From: Methylopila sp. 73B
Lineage (GTDB): Bacteria; Pseudomonadota; Alphaproteobacteria; Rhizobiales; Methylopilaceae
DNA: 64,000 nt
Assembly (NCBI RefSeq): GCF_000526315.1
Contig: NZ_JAFV01000001.1
Span: 1,488,001-1,552,000, forward strand
Direction: 5' to 3'
A program made the position numbers and the translations under genes. Under the pieces are notes generated by a model. That model had not been told where the DNA came from and ran no database searches. It saw only the letters and a list, made by a program, of their open reading frames with translations. This document shows positions 1 to 7,756 of the stretch, one piece after another. Positions within the stretch are counted from its first letter, which is position 1, and each line of letters starts with the position of its first letter.

Positions 1-102
1 GCCGGCGTGACCCTGGGCGAGACCTACCCCCAGCGCATCGTCGACCATGACGCCGCGCGCGACGCCGCCCTGAAAGCCTTCGGCCGGATCAAAGACCGAT
101 GA
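1..102 (+). CDS. phr: Photolyase/cryptochrome family protein, C-terminal fragment
   Basis: The first 33 codons of the window are the 3' end of a gene that starts upstream. The translated end contains 'TYPQRIVDHDAARDAAL', the typical last segment of FAD-binding DNA photolyases and related cryptochromes, which repair UV cyclobutane pyrimidine dimers using light. The stop codon overlaps the ATG of the next gene (ATGA at 99-102), so it is the upstream member of the operon. Photolyase next to an FAD oxidoreductase, DUF1365 and CFA synthase is a recurring group in the singlet-oxygen regulon of alphaproteobacteria. Only the end is visible, so photolyase and cryptochrome cannot be told apart. Confidence 0.7.
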   Translation, partial: AGVTLGETYPQRIVDHDAARDAALKAFGRIKDR

Positions 103-1406
103 CGACGTCCCGCCTGCGCATCGCCGTCGTCGGCTCCGGCATCTCCGGCGCCGGCGCGGCCTTCGCGCTCCACCCCCACCACGACGTCACGGTCTACGAG
201 CGCGAACCGCGTCCGGGCGGCCACAGCCACACGGTCGACGTCGACTACGACGGCGTGCGGATCGCCGTCGACACCGGGTTCATCGTCTACAATGGCCTGA
301 ACTACCCGAACCTCACCGCCCTGTTCGACCATCTCGGCGTCGCCACCAAGGCGACCGAGATGAGCTTCGGGCTGTCGCTCGACCGAGGCGCTTTCGAATG
401 GTCGGGCAAGACGCTTGGCGCACTGTTCGCCCAGCGCCGCAACTTGGTCGCGCCGTCCTATCTCTGGATGCTGCGCGAGGTGATGCGGTTCAACAAGCTC
501 TGCGTCGCGGACAAGGCGGCCGGCGCGCTGGTCGGCCTCAGCCTCGGCGACTGGCTGGACCGGCGCCGCTTCGCCCGGCGCTTCCGCGAGGACTACCTCG
601 CCCCCATGGCGGCCGCGATCTGGTCGACTCCCGCGGCGCACGTGCTGGACTTCCCCGCCGAGAGCTTCGTCGCCTTCTTCGCCAACCACCGGCTGATCAA
701 CACCGAGCGTCCGATCTGGCGCACGGTCGAAGGCGGCAGTAGGTCCTACGTCGAGAAGCTCAACGCGCCCTTGCGCGACAGATTGCGCCTGGGCGCGCCC
801 GTGGCGTCGATCGCCCGCGACGACCTCGGCGTCACCGTGACGGACGCCGCCGGCCGGGCCGAGCGGTTCGACCAGGTGGTCCTGGGAGCGCACACCGACG
901 AATCGCTCCGGCTGTTGACCGACGCGAGCGACGCCGAACGCGCGGTGCTGGGCGCGATCCGGTACCGGCCCAACGACGTCTGGCTGCACAGGGACGCGCG
1001 CCTGATGCCGAGGCGCAGGGCGGTGTGGTCGGCCTGGAACTACCTCGGCAGCCGGACCGATCCCGCCGTCGCCGCACGCGACGTCGCGGTGACCTATTGG
1101 ATGAACGAGCTGCAGGGCGTCGATCCCGAACGTCCGCTGTTCGTGACGCTGAACCCGCCGTTCGAGCCCGACCCGGCGCTGACCTTCGCCCGCTTCCGCT
1201 ACGACCATCCTCAGTACGACGCCGCAGCCTTGGCGGCCCAGCGGCGGTTGCCCGAGATCCAGGGCAAGCGCCGGACGTGGTTCTGCGGCGCCTGGACCGG
1301 GTTTGGGTTTCACGAAGACGGCTTGTCATCGGGCCTCGCCGTGGCGGATGCTCTGGGAGCCGCGCCGCCGTGGCGCGCGCCGAGCTTCGCCGAGGCTGCG
1401 GAGTGA
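99..1406 (+). CDS. NAD(P)/FAD-dependent amine-oxidase-like oxidoreductase
   Basis: A 435-residue flavoprotein. The N-terminus has the dinucleotide-binding Rossmann motif G12-x-G14-x-x-G17 followed by an acidic residue at the end of the second strand, and the C-terminus has an FAD-contacting segment ('WFCGAWTGFGFHEDGL'). This family is nearly always found with DUF1365 and CFA-synthase-like genes. In Rhodobacter sphaeroides the equivalent gene belongs to the RpoE/ChrR singlet-oxygen regulon and related proteins take part in furan fatty acid formation. The gene overlaps the photolyase by 4 nt at its start and the GTG of the DUF1365 gene by 4 nt at its end, so translation is probably coupled. The exact substrate is not deducible; a modified phospholipid acyl chain is the best guess. 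Confidence 0.85.
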   Translation: MTTSRLRIAVVGSGISGAGAAFALHPHHDVTVYEREPRPGGHSHTVDVDYDGVRIAVDTGFIVYNGLNYPNLTALFDHLGVATKATEMSFGLSLDRGAFEWSGKTLGALFAQRRNLVAPSYLWMLREVMRFNKLCVADKAAGALVGLSLGDWLDRRRFARRFREDYLAPMAAAIWSTPAAHVLDFPAESFVAFFANHRLINTERPIWRTVEGGSRSYVEKLNAPLRDRLRLGAPVASIARDDLGVTVTDAAGRAERFDQVVLGAHTDESLRLLTDASDAERAVLGAIRYRPNDVWLHRDARLMPRRRAVWSAWNYLGSRTDPAVAARDVAVTYWMNELQGVDPERPLFVTLNPPFEPDPALTFARFRYDHPQYDAAALAAQRRLPEIQGKRRTWFCGAWTGFGFHEDGLSSGLAVADALGAAPPWRAPSFAEAAE

Positions 1407-2305
1407 CGGGATACGAGGCGCCCAGCTTTCGGCCGCCGGAGGCCGCCGCGTCGCTCTACCCGGGCGAGGTTATGCACGCGCGCCTCAAGCCGTTTGTTAA
1501 CCGGTTTGTTTACCGGGTGTTCGCCTTGTTGATCGATTTGGACCGGCTTGACGTCGCTTGCCGCGCCGCGCGCCTGTTCTCGGTCGGCCGCTTCAATCTC
1601 GCGAGCTTCCACGAGGCGGACCACGGGCCGGGCGACGGCTCCTCGCTGTCGACCCATGTCCGCGGCCTGCTGGCGCGGGCCGGACAGGACCCGGAGGGCG
1701 GCCGCGTGCTGCTGCTCTGCTACCCCCGCATCCTCGGCTACGTGTTCAATCCCTTGAGCGTCTACTGGCGCTACGACGACGCGGGCGCCCTCACCGCCGT
1801 CGTCTACGAGGTGACCAACACCTTCGGCGAGCGGCACGCCTATGTCGCTCCGGTCAAGGATGGCGAACTCACCGAAGCCGGGCTCCGCCAGGAGCGGGAC
1901 AAGCTGTTCTACGTCTCGCCCTTTCTCGAGACCGCGATGCGCTACGCCTTCCGCATCCGCCCGCCGACCGACGACGTTCGGCTGCGCATCCTAGAAAGCG
2001 ACGCCGAAGGGCCGATCCTCTCCGCCACCTTCGCAGGCGAGCGCCAAGCGCTGACCGACGGCGCGCTGCTCCGGCTCTGCGTCGCCATGCCGTTGATGAC
2101 CCTCAAGGTTTTCGCCGGCATTCACTGGGAGGCGTTGAAGCTCTGGATCAAGGGCGCGCGCCTCGTGGACCATGACCCGCCTCCTTCGCCCGCGAGCCAC
2201 GACGCTCCAGGCCCCATACGCCACGGGCGCGGGGCTCGCGGCCCTCAAGATCGCCTCCAAGACCGCGCCGTGGCGCCGACCGTCCGGGAAACGACCGCGC
2301 CATGA
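1403..2305 (+). CDS. DUF1365 family protein
   Basis: A 300-residue DUF1365 protein, start taken at a GTG that overlaps the previous stop (GTGA). The family signature 'PRILGYVFNPLSVYW' is at residues about 109-123 and is followed by 'YEVTNTFGERHAY'. No enzymatic activity is firmly assigned to the family; it co-occurs with the FAD oxidoreductase and CFA-like methylase and is thought to act on membrane fatty acids. The last 45 or so residues (after 'WIKGARLVDHD') are Pro/Arg-rich low-complexity sequence that I do not recognise as part of the usual domain. The stop overlaps the cfa start (ATGA at 2302-2305). Confidence 0.85.
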   Translation: MTGYEAPSFRPPEAAASLYPGEVMHARLKPFVNRFVYRVFALLIDLDRLDVACRAARLFSVGRFNLASFHEADHGPGDGSSLSTHVRGLLARAGQDPEGGRVLLLCYPRILGYVFNPLSVYWRYDDAGALTAVVYEVTNTFGERHAYVAPVKDGELTEAGLRQERDKLFYVSPFLETAMRYAFRIRPPTDDVRLRILESDAEGPILSATFAGERQALTDGALLRLCVAMPLMTLKVFAGIHWEALKLWIKGARLVDHDPPPSPASHDAPGPIRHGRGARGPQDRLQDRAVAPTVRETTAP

Positions 2306-3597
2306 CCGCCGCCCCGATGTCCCAAAACCCCGCCAGCTTCGCCCCCGCGCGCCCGTCCGAGCCTACGCCGCCCGCAGCGCCGTTGCGCGTGACGCTCGAC
2401 AACGTCGCGGAGGCCGCCCGAGGGCTTCCACTCGAGGTCCGCATCGCGTTGCAGGTCGCGGCGCGCATCGTCCGCGGCCGTCTGTCCGTGACCTTCCCCG
2501 ACGGCCGCATTCTGGTGTTCGACGGCGTCGAGCCCGGGCCGGACGCGACGCTCGTCGTGCGCGATCTCGGCTTCGCGCGGCGCATCCTGAAGGGCGGCGA
2601 CATCGGCGTCGCCGACGGCTTCCTCAACGGCGAGTGGGACAGCCCGGACGTCACCGCGTTCTTGGAGCTGTTCTGCGTCAACGCGGACCATGTCTCGCAG
2701 TATCTGATGATGAAGCCGCTCTACCGCGCGCTTCAGAACGTCCGGCACTGGCTGAACCGCAACACCAAGAAGGGCGCGCGCCGCAACATCGAGGCCCATT
2801 ACGATCTCGGAAACCGCTTCTACGAGCAGTGGCTCGACCCGACGATGACCTACTCTTCCGCGATCTTTGACAGTGGGACGCAGGACCTGGCGGCCGCGCA
2901 GCGACGGAAGTACGAAACGCTCGCGCGCTCGATCGGCGCGAAGCCGGGCGACCATATCCTCGAGATCGGTTGCGGCTGGGGCGGCTTCGCGGAGTACGCC
3001 GCGACCGAGATCGGCTGCAAGGTGACCGGCCTCACCATCAGCCCGGCGCAGCTCGACTACGCCCGCAAGCGGATGTTCGAGGCGGGGCTCTCCGAGCGCG
3101 TCGAACTCAAGTTGCAGGACTACCGCGACGAGCGCGGCGCTTATGACGGCGTCGCCTCGATCGAGATGTTCGAGGCGGTCGGCGAACGATGGTGGCCGAC
3201 CTATTTCTCGCAGGTGAGGGACCGGCTGAAGCCCGGCGCCGCGGCGGGCATCCAGGTCATCACCATCCAAGACCGATTCTTCGACGCCTACCGGCGCGAG
3301 ACCGACTTCATCCAGCGCTACGTCTTCCCCGGCGGCATGCTGCCCTCCCCCACCGTTCTGCGCGACGTCGCTAAGGCCGCGGGCCTCTCGGTCGCGGCCG
3401 AGAAGATCTTCGGCGTCGACTACGCCCAAACGCTGGTGGAGTGGCGCAAGAGTTTCCGGGCGGCCTGGCCGACCATCCAGCCGCTCGGCTTCGACGAGCG
3501 CTTCCGCAGGCTTTGGGAGTACTACCTCGCCTACTGCGAGGCCGGCTTCCGCTCCGGCAACATCGACGTGCGCCAGGTGGTGTTCGCACGGGCATGA
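2302..3597 (+). CDS. cfa: Cyclopropane-fatty-acyl-phospholipid synthase family protein
   Basis: A 431-residue SAM-dependent methyltransferase acting on unsaturated acyl chains of membrane phospholipids. The SAM-binding motif 'EIGCGWGGF' lies near residues 220-228, an N-terminal SCP2-like region precedes it, and the C-terminus carries the family-typical 'AYCEAGFRSG' segment. It could be a true cyclopropane synthase or one of the homologues that add a methyl branch on the route to furan fatty acids; the presence of the FAD oxidoreductase and DUF1365 genes favours the second option slightly. It overlaps its neighbours by 4 nt on both sides, so all genes from the photolyase to the MFS carrier look like one transcription unit. 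Confidence 0.9.
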   Translation: MTAAPMSQNPASFAPARPSEPTPPAAPLRVTLDNVAEAARGLPLEVRIALQVAARIVRGRLSVTFPDGRILVFDGVEPGPDATLVVRDLGFARRILKGGDIGVADGFLNGEWDSPDVTAFLELFCVNADHVSQYLMMKPLYRALQNVRHWLNRNTKKGARRNIEAHYDLGNRFYEQWLDPTMTYSSAIFDSGTQDLAAAQRRKYETLARSIGAKPGDHILEIGCGWGGFAEYAATEIGCKVTGLTISPAQLDYARKRMFEAGLSERVELKLQDYRDERGAYDGVASIEMFEAVGERWWPTYFSQVRDRLKPGAAAGIQVITIQDRFFDAYRRETDFIQRYVFPGGMLPSPTVLRDVAKAAGLSVAAEKIFGVDYAQTLVEWRKSFRAAWPTIQPLGFDERFRRLWEYYLAYCEAGFRSGNIDVRQVVFARA

Positions 3598-4922
3598 GGG
3601 CCGGCCGCGAACTCTCGCTCGCCGGCCTCGTCGCCTACGCCCTCCCCGCGATCCCCTTCGCGGCGCTCACCCTGCCGCTCTACATCGTCGTCCCGAGCTA
3701 CTACGCCGAAGGGCTCGGCCTTCCGCTCGCGGCCGTTGGCAACGCCCTGCTCGCCGTCCGGCTGATCGACGCGCTTGCAGACCCCGCGGTCGGCGTCGTC
3801 GCAGATCGCTGGCGCCCCAGCTTCGGCCGGCGGCGTCTGTGGTTCGCCGCCGCCATGCCGCCGACGGCGATCGCCGCGTGGATGATCTTCACGCCCGAGC
3901 GCGGGGACGGGATCGGCTACCTGCTGTTGTGGGGCGCGGCGCTGTCGATCGCCTGGACTGCCGCGCTGGTGCCTTACAACGCCTGGGGCGCTGAACTCTC
4001 GACCTCCTACGCCGGCCGCAGCCGCATCGCGGCCTGGCGCGAGAGCGCGGCGCTGGTCGGCACGCTGATCGCGCTGTCGCTGCAGGCCATTATCCCCCCC
4101 ACGCTCGGCGGCGGGCAGGCCGAGGTGCTCGCCTCCTACGCGGTGTTCGTCGGGATTGGCCTTCCGCTCCTCGCGATCGGCACGCTCACGCTGACGCCAG
4201 AGCCCGTCGACGCCTCGCGCCGCCGCCTCAGCTTCCGCGACGGGCTTGCGGCGATGAAGGCGAACACCGCCTTCGTCCGGCTGCTGGTCGCGTTCTTCAT
4301 CAACGGCTTCGCGAACGGCCTGCCGGCGACCCTGTTCCTGTTCTTCGTCAGCGAGCGCCTGGCCGCGCCGGACCTCGCAGGACCCTTCCTCGTCGCCTAC
4401 TTCGCGGCGGGCGTGCTGGGGGTGCCGTTCTGGCTCTGGCTCGCGCGGCGGACCTCGAAGCACCGCGCCTGGTGCCTTGCGATGCTGCTCGCCTCAGCGG
4501 TGTTCATCCTCGCGCCATTGCTCGGCCCCGGCGACGTCGTCCTGTTCGGCCTCGTCTGCCTGGTCACCGGCGCGGCGGTGGGCGCCGACCTTGCGCTGCC
4601 GCCCTCGATCCAGGCCGACGTGATCGACGTCGACACCGCCGCCTCGGGCGAGCAGCGCAGCGGGCTGTATCTCGCGGCCTGGGGCCTTGCGACCAAGCTG
4701 GCGCTCGCAGCCGCCGTCGGCCTCGCCTTCCCCGTCCTGGCCGCGGCCGGTTTCGACCCGGCGGCCGGATTGCGCGAACCGCTCGGGCTCACGACCCTCG
4801 CCTGGCTCTACGGCGGCTTGCCCGTCGCGCTGAAGCTGATGGCGGTCTGGCTGATGTGGAAGTTTCCGCTCGACGAAGCGTCGCAGAAGGAGCTTCGCGC
4901 CCGCATCGAAGCGGCGGCCTGA
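3594..4922 (+). CDS. GPH-type MFS transporter
   Basis: A 442-residue polytopic inner-membrane protein; start ATG overlaps the cfa stop. It has about 12 hydrophobic segments. The early loop 'LIDALADPAVGVVADR' (residues about 56-71) is characteristic of the glycoside-pentoside-hexuronide (MelB-like) branch of the major facilitator superfamily, where this Asp-rich helix binds the coupling cation. MFS members of this branch occur beside CFA/DUF1365 genes in alphaproteobacteria, so a lipid-related or stress-related substrate is possible and a sugar is not assured. It is the last gene of the cluster and is followed by a palindromic repeat. Confidence 0.8.
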   Translation: MRAGRELSLAGLVAYALPAIPFAALTLPLYIVVPSYYAEGLGLPLAAVGNALLAVRLIDALADPAVGVVADRWRPSFGRRRLWFAAAMPPTAIAAWMIFTPERGDGIGYLLLWGAALSIAWTAALVPYNAWGAELSTSYAGRSRIAAWRESAALVGTLIALSLQAIIPPTLGGGQAEVLASYAVFVGIGLPLLAIGTLTLTPEPVDASRRRLSFRDGLAAMKANTAFVRLLVAFFINGFANGLPATLFLFFVSERLAAPDLAGPFLVAYFAAGVLGVPFWLWLARRTSKHRAWCLAMLLASAVFILAPLLGPGDVVLFGLVCLVTGAAVGADLALPPSIQADVIDVDTAASGEQRSGLYLAAWGLATKLALAAAVGLAFPVLAAAGFDPAAGLREPLGLTTLAWLYGGLPVALKLMAVWLMWKFPLDEASQKELRARIEAAA

Positions 4923-4933
4923 CCTCAAACGCA

Positions 4934-5056
4934 CGTCATCCCGGCCGAAGCGCAGCGGAGACCGGGATCGTCGGCAGGATGGCGCTATTGCGACCGCTCG
5001 CCGGAGACAACTGCGGAGGACGATCCCGGATCGGCCTGCGGCCGTCCGGGATGACG
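4934..5056. repeat. Palindromic repeat element, family B, intergenic copy
   Basis: The outer arms are CGTCATCCCGG (4934-4944) and its exact reverse complement CCGGGATGACG (5046-5056), with a secondary pair, CCGGGATCGTC near 4963 and GACGATCCCGG near 5019. The element fills the gap between the convergent MFS and SDR genes and could fold into a long cruciform or act as a bidirectional terminator. A second copy of the same family, with the same arms and internal motifs, is found inside mdcB at 44799-44910. Confidence 0.8.
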
Positions 5057-5074
5057 ACCCTGAAGGAGACGCGC

Positions 5075-5851
5075 TCAGTCCGCCTTCTTGTCCCAGCCCG
5101 TCGCCTTGGTCACCAGCCAGAAGTAGGCGGGATAGGGCAGCAGCTTGAGAACCTTCAGCACGTAGGTGAAGCGCTTGGGGAAAGTGATCTCGAAGCCGCC
5201 GCGCTCGATGCCGGCGACGATGCGCTTCGCCGCGTCGTCGACCGCCATCAGCGCCGGCATCTTGAACGCGTTCTGCTTGGTCGCCGGCGTGTCTACGAAC
5301 CCGGGGTTCACCACCTGGATGGCGACCCCGACCCTGTCGAGATCGAACTTCAGGCTTTCGGCGAGATTGTTCAGCGCGGCCTTGGTGGCGCCGTAGGCGG
5401 CGGAGCTGGGAAGCCCCGCGTAAGCCGTGACCGACGCCACCAGCACGATCTTGCCTCCCCGTCGCGCGGTCATCGCCGGCAGCACCGCGGCGAGGCAACC
5501 CACCGTGCCCTTCAGATTGACGTCGAAGGTCTTGTAGAAGGCGTCGGCGTCGAAGGGGACGGCCCGCACGGGGATGAACAGGCCGGCGTTCAGCACGGCG
5601 AGATCGATCATTCCGAGTTCGGCCGCAACGCGCGCCGCCAAGGGCGTCAGGCTCTTCGGATCGGACAGGTCGCCGGGAAAGGCCGCGATGCGGCCGTCGA
5701 ACGTGGCGGCCTCCGCTGCGAGGCTCGCGAGTTCATCCTCCCGGCGGGCGGTGGCGGCGACCACGACGCCCGACCGGGCAAGTTCGAGAGCGACGGCGCG
5801 CCCGATGCCGGAACTCGCGCCGGTCACCCAGGCGACCGCGACGCCTTTCAC
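5075..5851 (-). CDS. Short-chain dehydrogenase/reductase
   Basis: A 258-residue classical SDR using NAD(P)H. From the chosen GTG start, the cofactor motif TGASSGIG is at residues 10-17, NAG at 88-90, and the catalytic Ser140, Tyr153 and Lys157 (YGATK) are all present. The GTG overlaps the stop of the upstream chrR-like gene (GTGA), which decides the start; an ATG further upstream would lie inside that gene. SDRs of this type accompany the CFA/DUF1365 cluster in related bacteria. The substrate cannot be read from the sequence. Confidence 0.85.
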   Translation of the reverse strand: MKGVAVAWVTGASSGIGRAVALELARSGVVVAATARREDELASLAAEAATFDGRIAAFPGDLSDPKSLTPLAARVAAELGMIDLAVLNAGLFIPVRAVPFDADAFYKTFDVNLKGTVGCLAAVLPAMTARRGGKIVLVASVTAYAGLPSSAAYGATKAALNNLAESLKFDLDRVGVAIQVVNPGFVDTPATKQNAFKMPALMAVDDAAKRIVAGIERGGFEITFPKRFTYVLKVLKLLPYPAYFWLVTKATGWDKKAD

Positions 5852-6516
5852 TTGCCGAACAGTTTCTGCAGGACGCCCCACACGGGACCGGTCATCTTCA
5901 GCGGCGCATCGGTCACGGCGAAGCAGATGCAGTCCTCGTCACGGCTGGTCGTCGGCCGGTGCTCGACATGACCGTCGGCCAGCGAGACGTCCCCGCGGCG
6001 GTAGAGATCGCGCTCGTCGTGGAACGCCCCCCGGAGCACCAGGGTCGCTTCCGACCCGGCGTGGGTGTGCTTCGGCATCCGGCTGCCGGCCGAGATGTGG
6101 TAGAACACCGCCTCGACGCCGCCCTTGTCGTAGACCTTGCACTCCTTCAGCCCCGGCAGCTTCCGCTTCCACGGCAGCTGGTCGAGCGGCTTGCCCACAA
6201 GACGGAACAGCGGCGACGGAAGCTCCGGATCGTGCTGCGCGGGACGGCCGGTCCCATAATAGCCGCCGGCGTAGATGGCGGAGAGCACATGGTCGCGCGG
6301 CACGCGCTGCGGCAACGGCGCGTCGATGCGGTCGAGCGCTGCGCCGGCTTCCGCCTCGAGGGCCCGAACGAAGCCGCGGTTCTCATCCGACAGCATGAGA
6401 TGCGCGGTGACGAGCGCATGCATGTGCGGCTCCAGCGCGCCGACCACATACCCCGCGAGCAGCGCATCGATCGGTCGGGAGGCGTCTTCCGGCGTTGGGC
6501 TGAAAGGCGAAGCCAC
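5848..6516 (-). CDS. ChrR-like cupin protein lacking the anti-sigma zinc cysteines
   Basis: A 222-residue two-domain protein resembling ChrR, the anti-sigma factor that holds RpoE until singlet oxygen appears. The C-terminal cupin is well formed: GSRMPKHTHAGSE gives H150, H152 and E156, followed by G-D and H183/H186 in the second motif. The N-terminal region also looks ChrR-like ('DALLAGYVVGAL ... TAHLMLSDEN'), but where ChrR has the zinc ligands H-x3-C-x2-C this protein has H39, Ser43 and Asn46, and there is no His in the first 30 residues. No ECF sigma gene is adjacent. It may therefore be a cupin sensor that no longer binds zinc or sigma in the usual way. It overlaps the SDR gene downstream. 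Confidence 0.75.
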   Translation of the reverse strand: MASPFSPTPEDASRPIDALLAGYVVGALEPHMHALVTAHLMLSDENRGFVRALEAEAGAALDRIDAPLPQRVPRDHVLSAIYAGGYYGTGRPAQHDPELPSPLFRLVGKPLDQLPWKRKLPGLKECKVYDKGGVEAVFYHISAGSRMPKHTHAGSEATLVLRGAFHDERDLYRRGDVSLADGHVEHRPTTSRDEDCICFAVTDAPLKMTGPVWGVLQKLFGK

Positions 6517-6576
6517 GTGAAACGAACCTCAGTGAAGCGCTCGGGATCGGGACGGACCAGCCCACGGCGTCCAGAT

Positions 6577-6605
6577 GGTTACGCGTGGCCTGCCCCGATG
6601 GATTA
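6577..6605 (-). promoter_or_regulatory. Candidate RpoE (ECF11)-type promoter for the chrR-like/SDR operon
   Basis: On the minus strand TAATCC (6605-6600), an 18-nt spacer and TAACC (6581-6577) resemble the RpoE consensus of R. sphaeroides as I recall it (TGATCC, 18 nt, TAAGA). The -10 element lies 60 nt upstream of the ATG at 6516. The match is imperfect and could arise by chance, but it fits the photooxidative-stress context. Confidence 0.35.
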
Positions 6606-6718
6606 TCGTTTCCCCACGCGTTTCGCCACAAGGCGTCGGAGCGGCGCGGTCTCGCTTTTCAACCCGCAGCCGCCAGACTACGGTGCCGCCCTCGATAATC
6701 TATCGAATGAGGTTGTTC

Positions 6719-7756
6719 ATGACCATCCGCAGCGGCCTGGTCGACGCCATCGGGCGCACGCCGCTCATCCGTCTGCGCCAGGCCTCCGAGCTGACGGGCT
6801 GCACGATCCTCGGCAAGGCGGAGTTCATGAACCCCGGCCAATCGGTGAAGGACCGGGCCGCGCTCTGGATCATCGAGGACGCGGTCCGGCGGGGCGCGCT
6901 GAAGCCAGGCGGCGTCATCGTGGAGGGAACGGCGGGCAACACCGGCATCGGCCTCGCGCTGGTCGCGAACGCGCTCGGCTACCGCACCGTGATCGTGATC
7001 CCGGACACCCAGTCCGACGAGAAGAAGCAGATGCTCCGGCTCGCCGGCGCGGAGCTCGTGGAGGTGCCGGCAGTCCCCTACAAAGACCCAAACAACTACG
7101 TGAAGCTCTCCGGCCGTCTCGCAGAGGCGCTGGCGAAGACCGAACCGAACGGCGCGATCTGGGCGAACCAGTTCGACAACGTGGCGAACCGGCAGGCGCA
7201 CATCGACTCGACCGGCCCCGAGATCTGGAACGATCTCGACGGCAAGGTGGACGGGTTCGTCTGCGCGGTCGGCACCGGCGGCACACTCGCCGGCACCGGC
7301 ATGGCGCTGAAGGCGCGGTCGAAGAACGTCAAGATCGCCCTCGCCGACCCGCCCGGCGCCGCGCTCTACAGCTACTACACCACCGGCGAGCTGAAGGCCG
7401 AGGGCTCCTCGATCACGGAGGGCATCGGCCAGGGCCGCATCACCGCGAACCTCGAAAACGCGCCCGTTGACTTCGCCTACCAGATCCCGGACGCGGAGGC
7501 CGTGCAGATCGCCTTCGACCTGCTGGAGCACGAAGGCCTGTGCCTCGGCGGGTCGTCGGGCGTCAACGTCGCCGGCGCGATCCGGCTGGCGCGGGAGCTC
7601 GGCCCCGGCCACACCATCGTGACGATCCTCTGCGACTACGGCACCCGCTATCAATCCAAGCTGTTCAACCCGGAGTTCCTGCGCTCGAAGGAGCTGCCGG
7701 TCCCGGCCTGGCTCGAAAAGCCGGGCGCGGTCGATCTCAGGAAGGTGCTGCAGTGA
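6719..7756 (+). CDS. cysK: Cysteine synthase (O-acetylserine sulfhydrylase family)
   Basis: A 345-residue PLP enzyme making cysteine from O-acetylserine and sulfide. The PLP lysine is K44 in QSVKDR and the phosphate/substrate loop is EGTAGNTG at residues 69-76; the latter variant (instead of EPTSGNTG) marks a subfamily common in alphaproteobacteria and fungi. The ATG at 6719 was chosen over one at 6707 because AGG lies seven bases before it. The stop overlaps the GTG of the sulfurtransferase gene, so sulfur assimilation and sulfane-sulfur transfer are co-translated. The sequence does not exclude a cystathionine beta-synthase-like side activity. Confidence 0.88.
   Translation: MTIRSGLVDAIGRTPLIRLRQASELTGCTILGKAEFMNPGQSVKDRAALWIIEDAVRRGALKPGGVIVEGTAGNTGIGLALVANALGYRTVIVIPDTQSDEKKQMLRLAGAELVEVPAVPYKDPNNYVKLSGRLAEALAKTEPNGAIWANQFDNVANRQAHIDSTGPEIWNDLDGKVDGFVCAVGTGGTLAGTGMALKARSKNVKIALADPPGAALYSYYTTGELKAEGSSITEGIGQGRITANLENAPVDFAYQIPDAEAVQIAFDLLEHEGLCLGGSSGVNVAGAIRLARELGPGHTIVTILCDYGTRYQSKLFNPEFLRSKELPVPAWLEKPGAVDLRKVLQ

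Noticed and set aside
24-1313. Long minus-strand open frame opposite the FAD oxidoreductase
   Set aside because: Arg/Val/His/Asp-rich translation with no domain, typical antisense frame of GC-rich coding DNA; the plus strand has clear Rossmann and FAD motifs.
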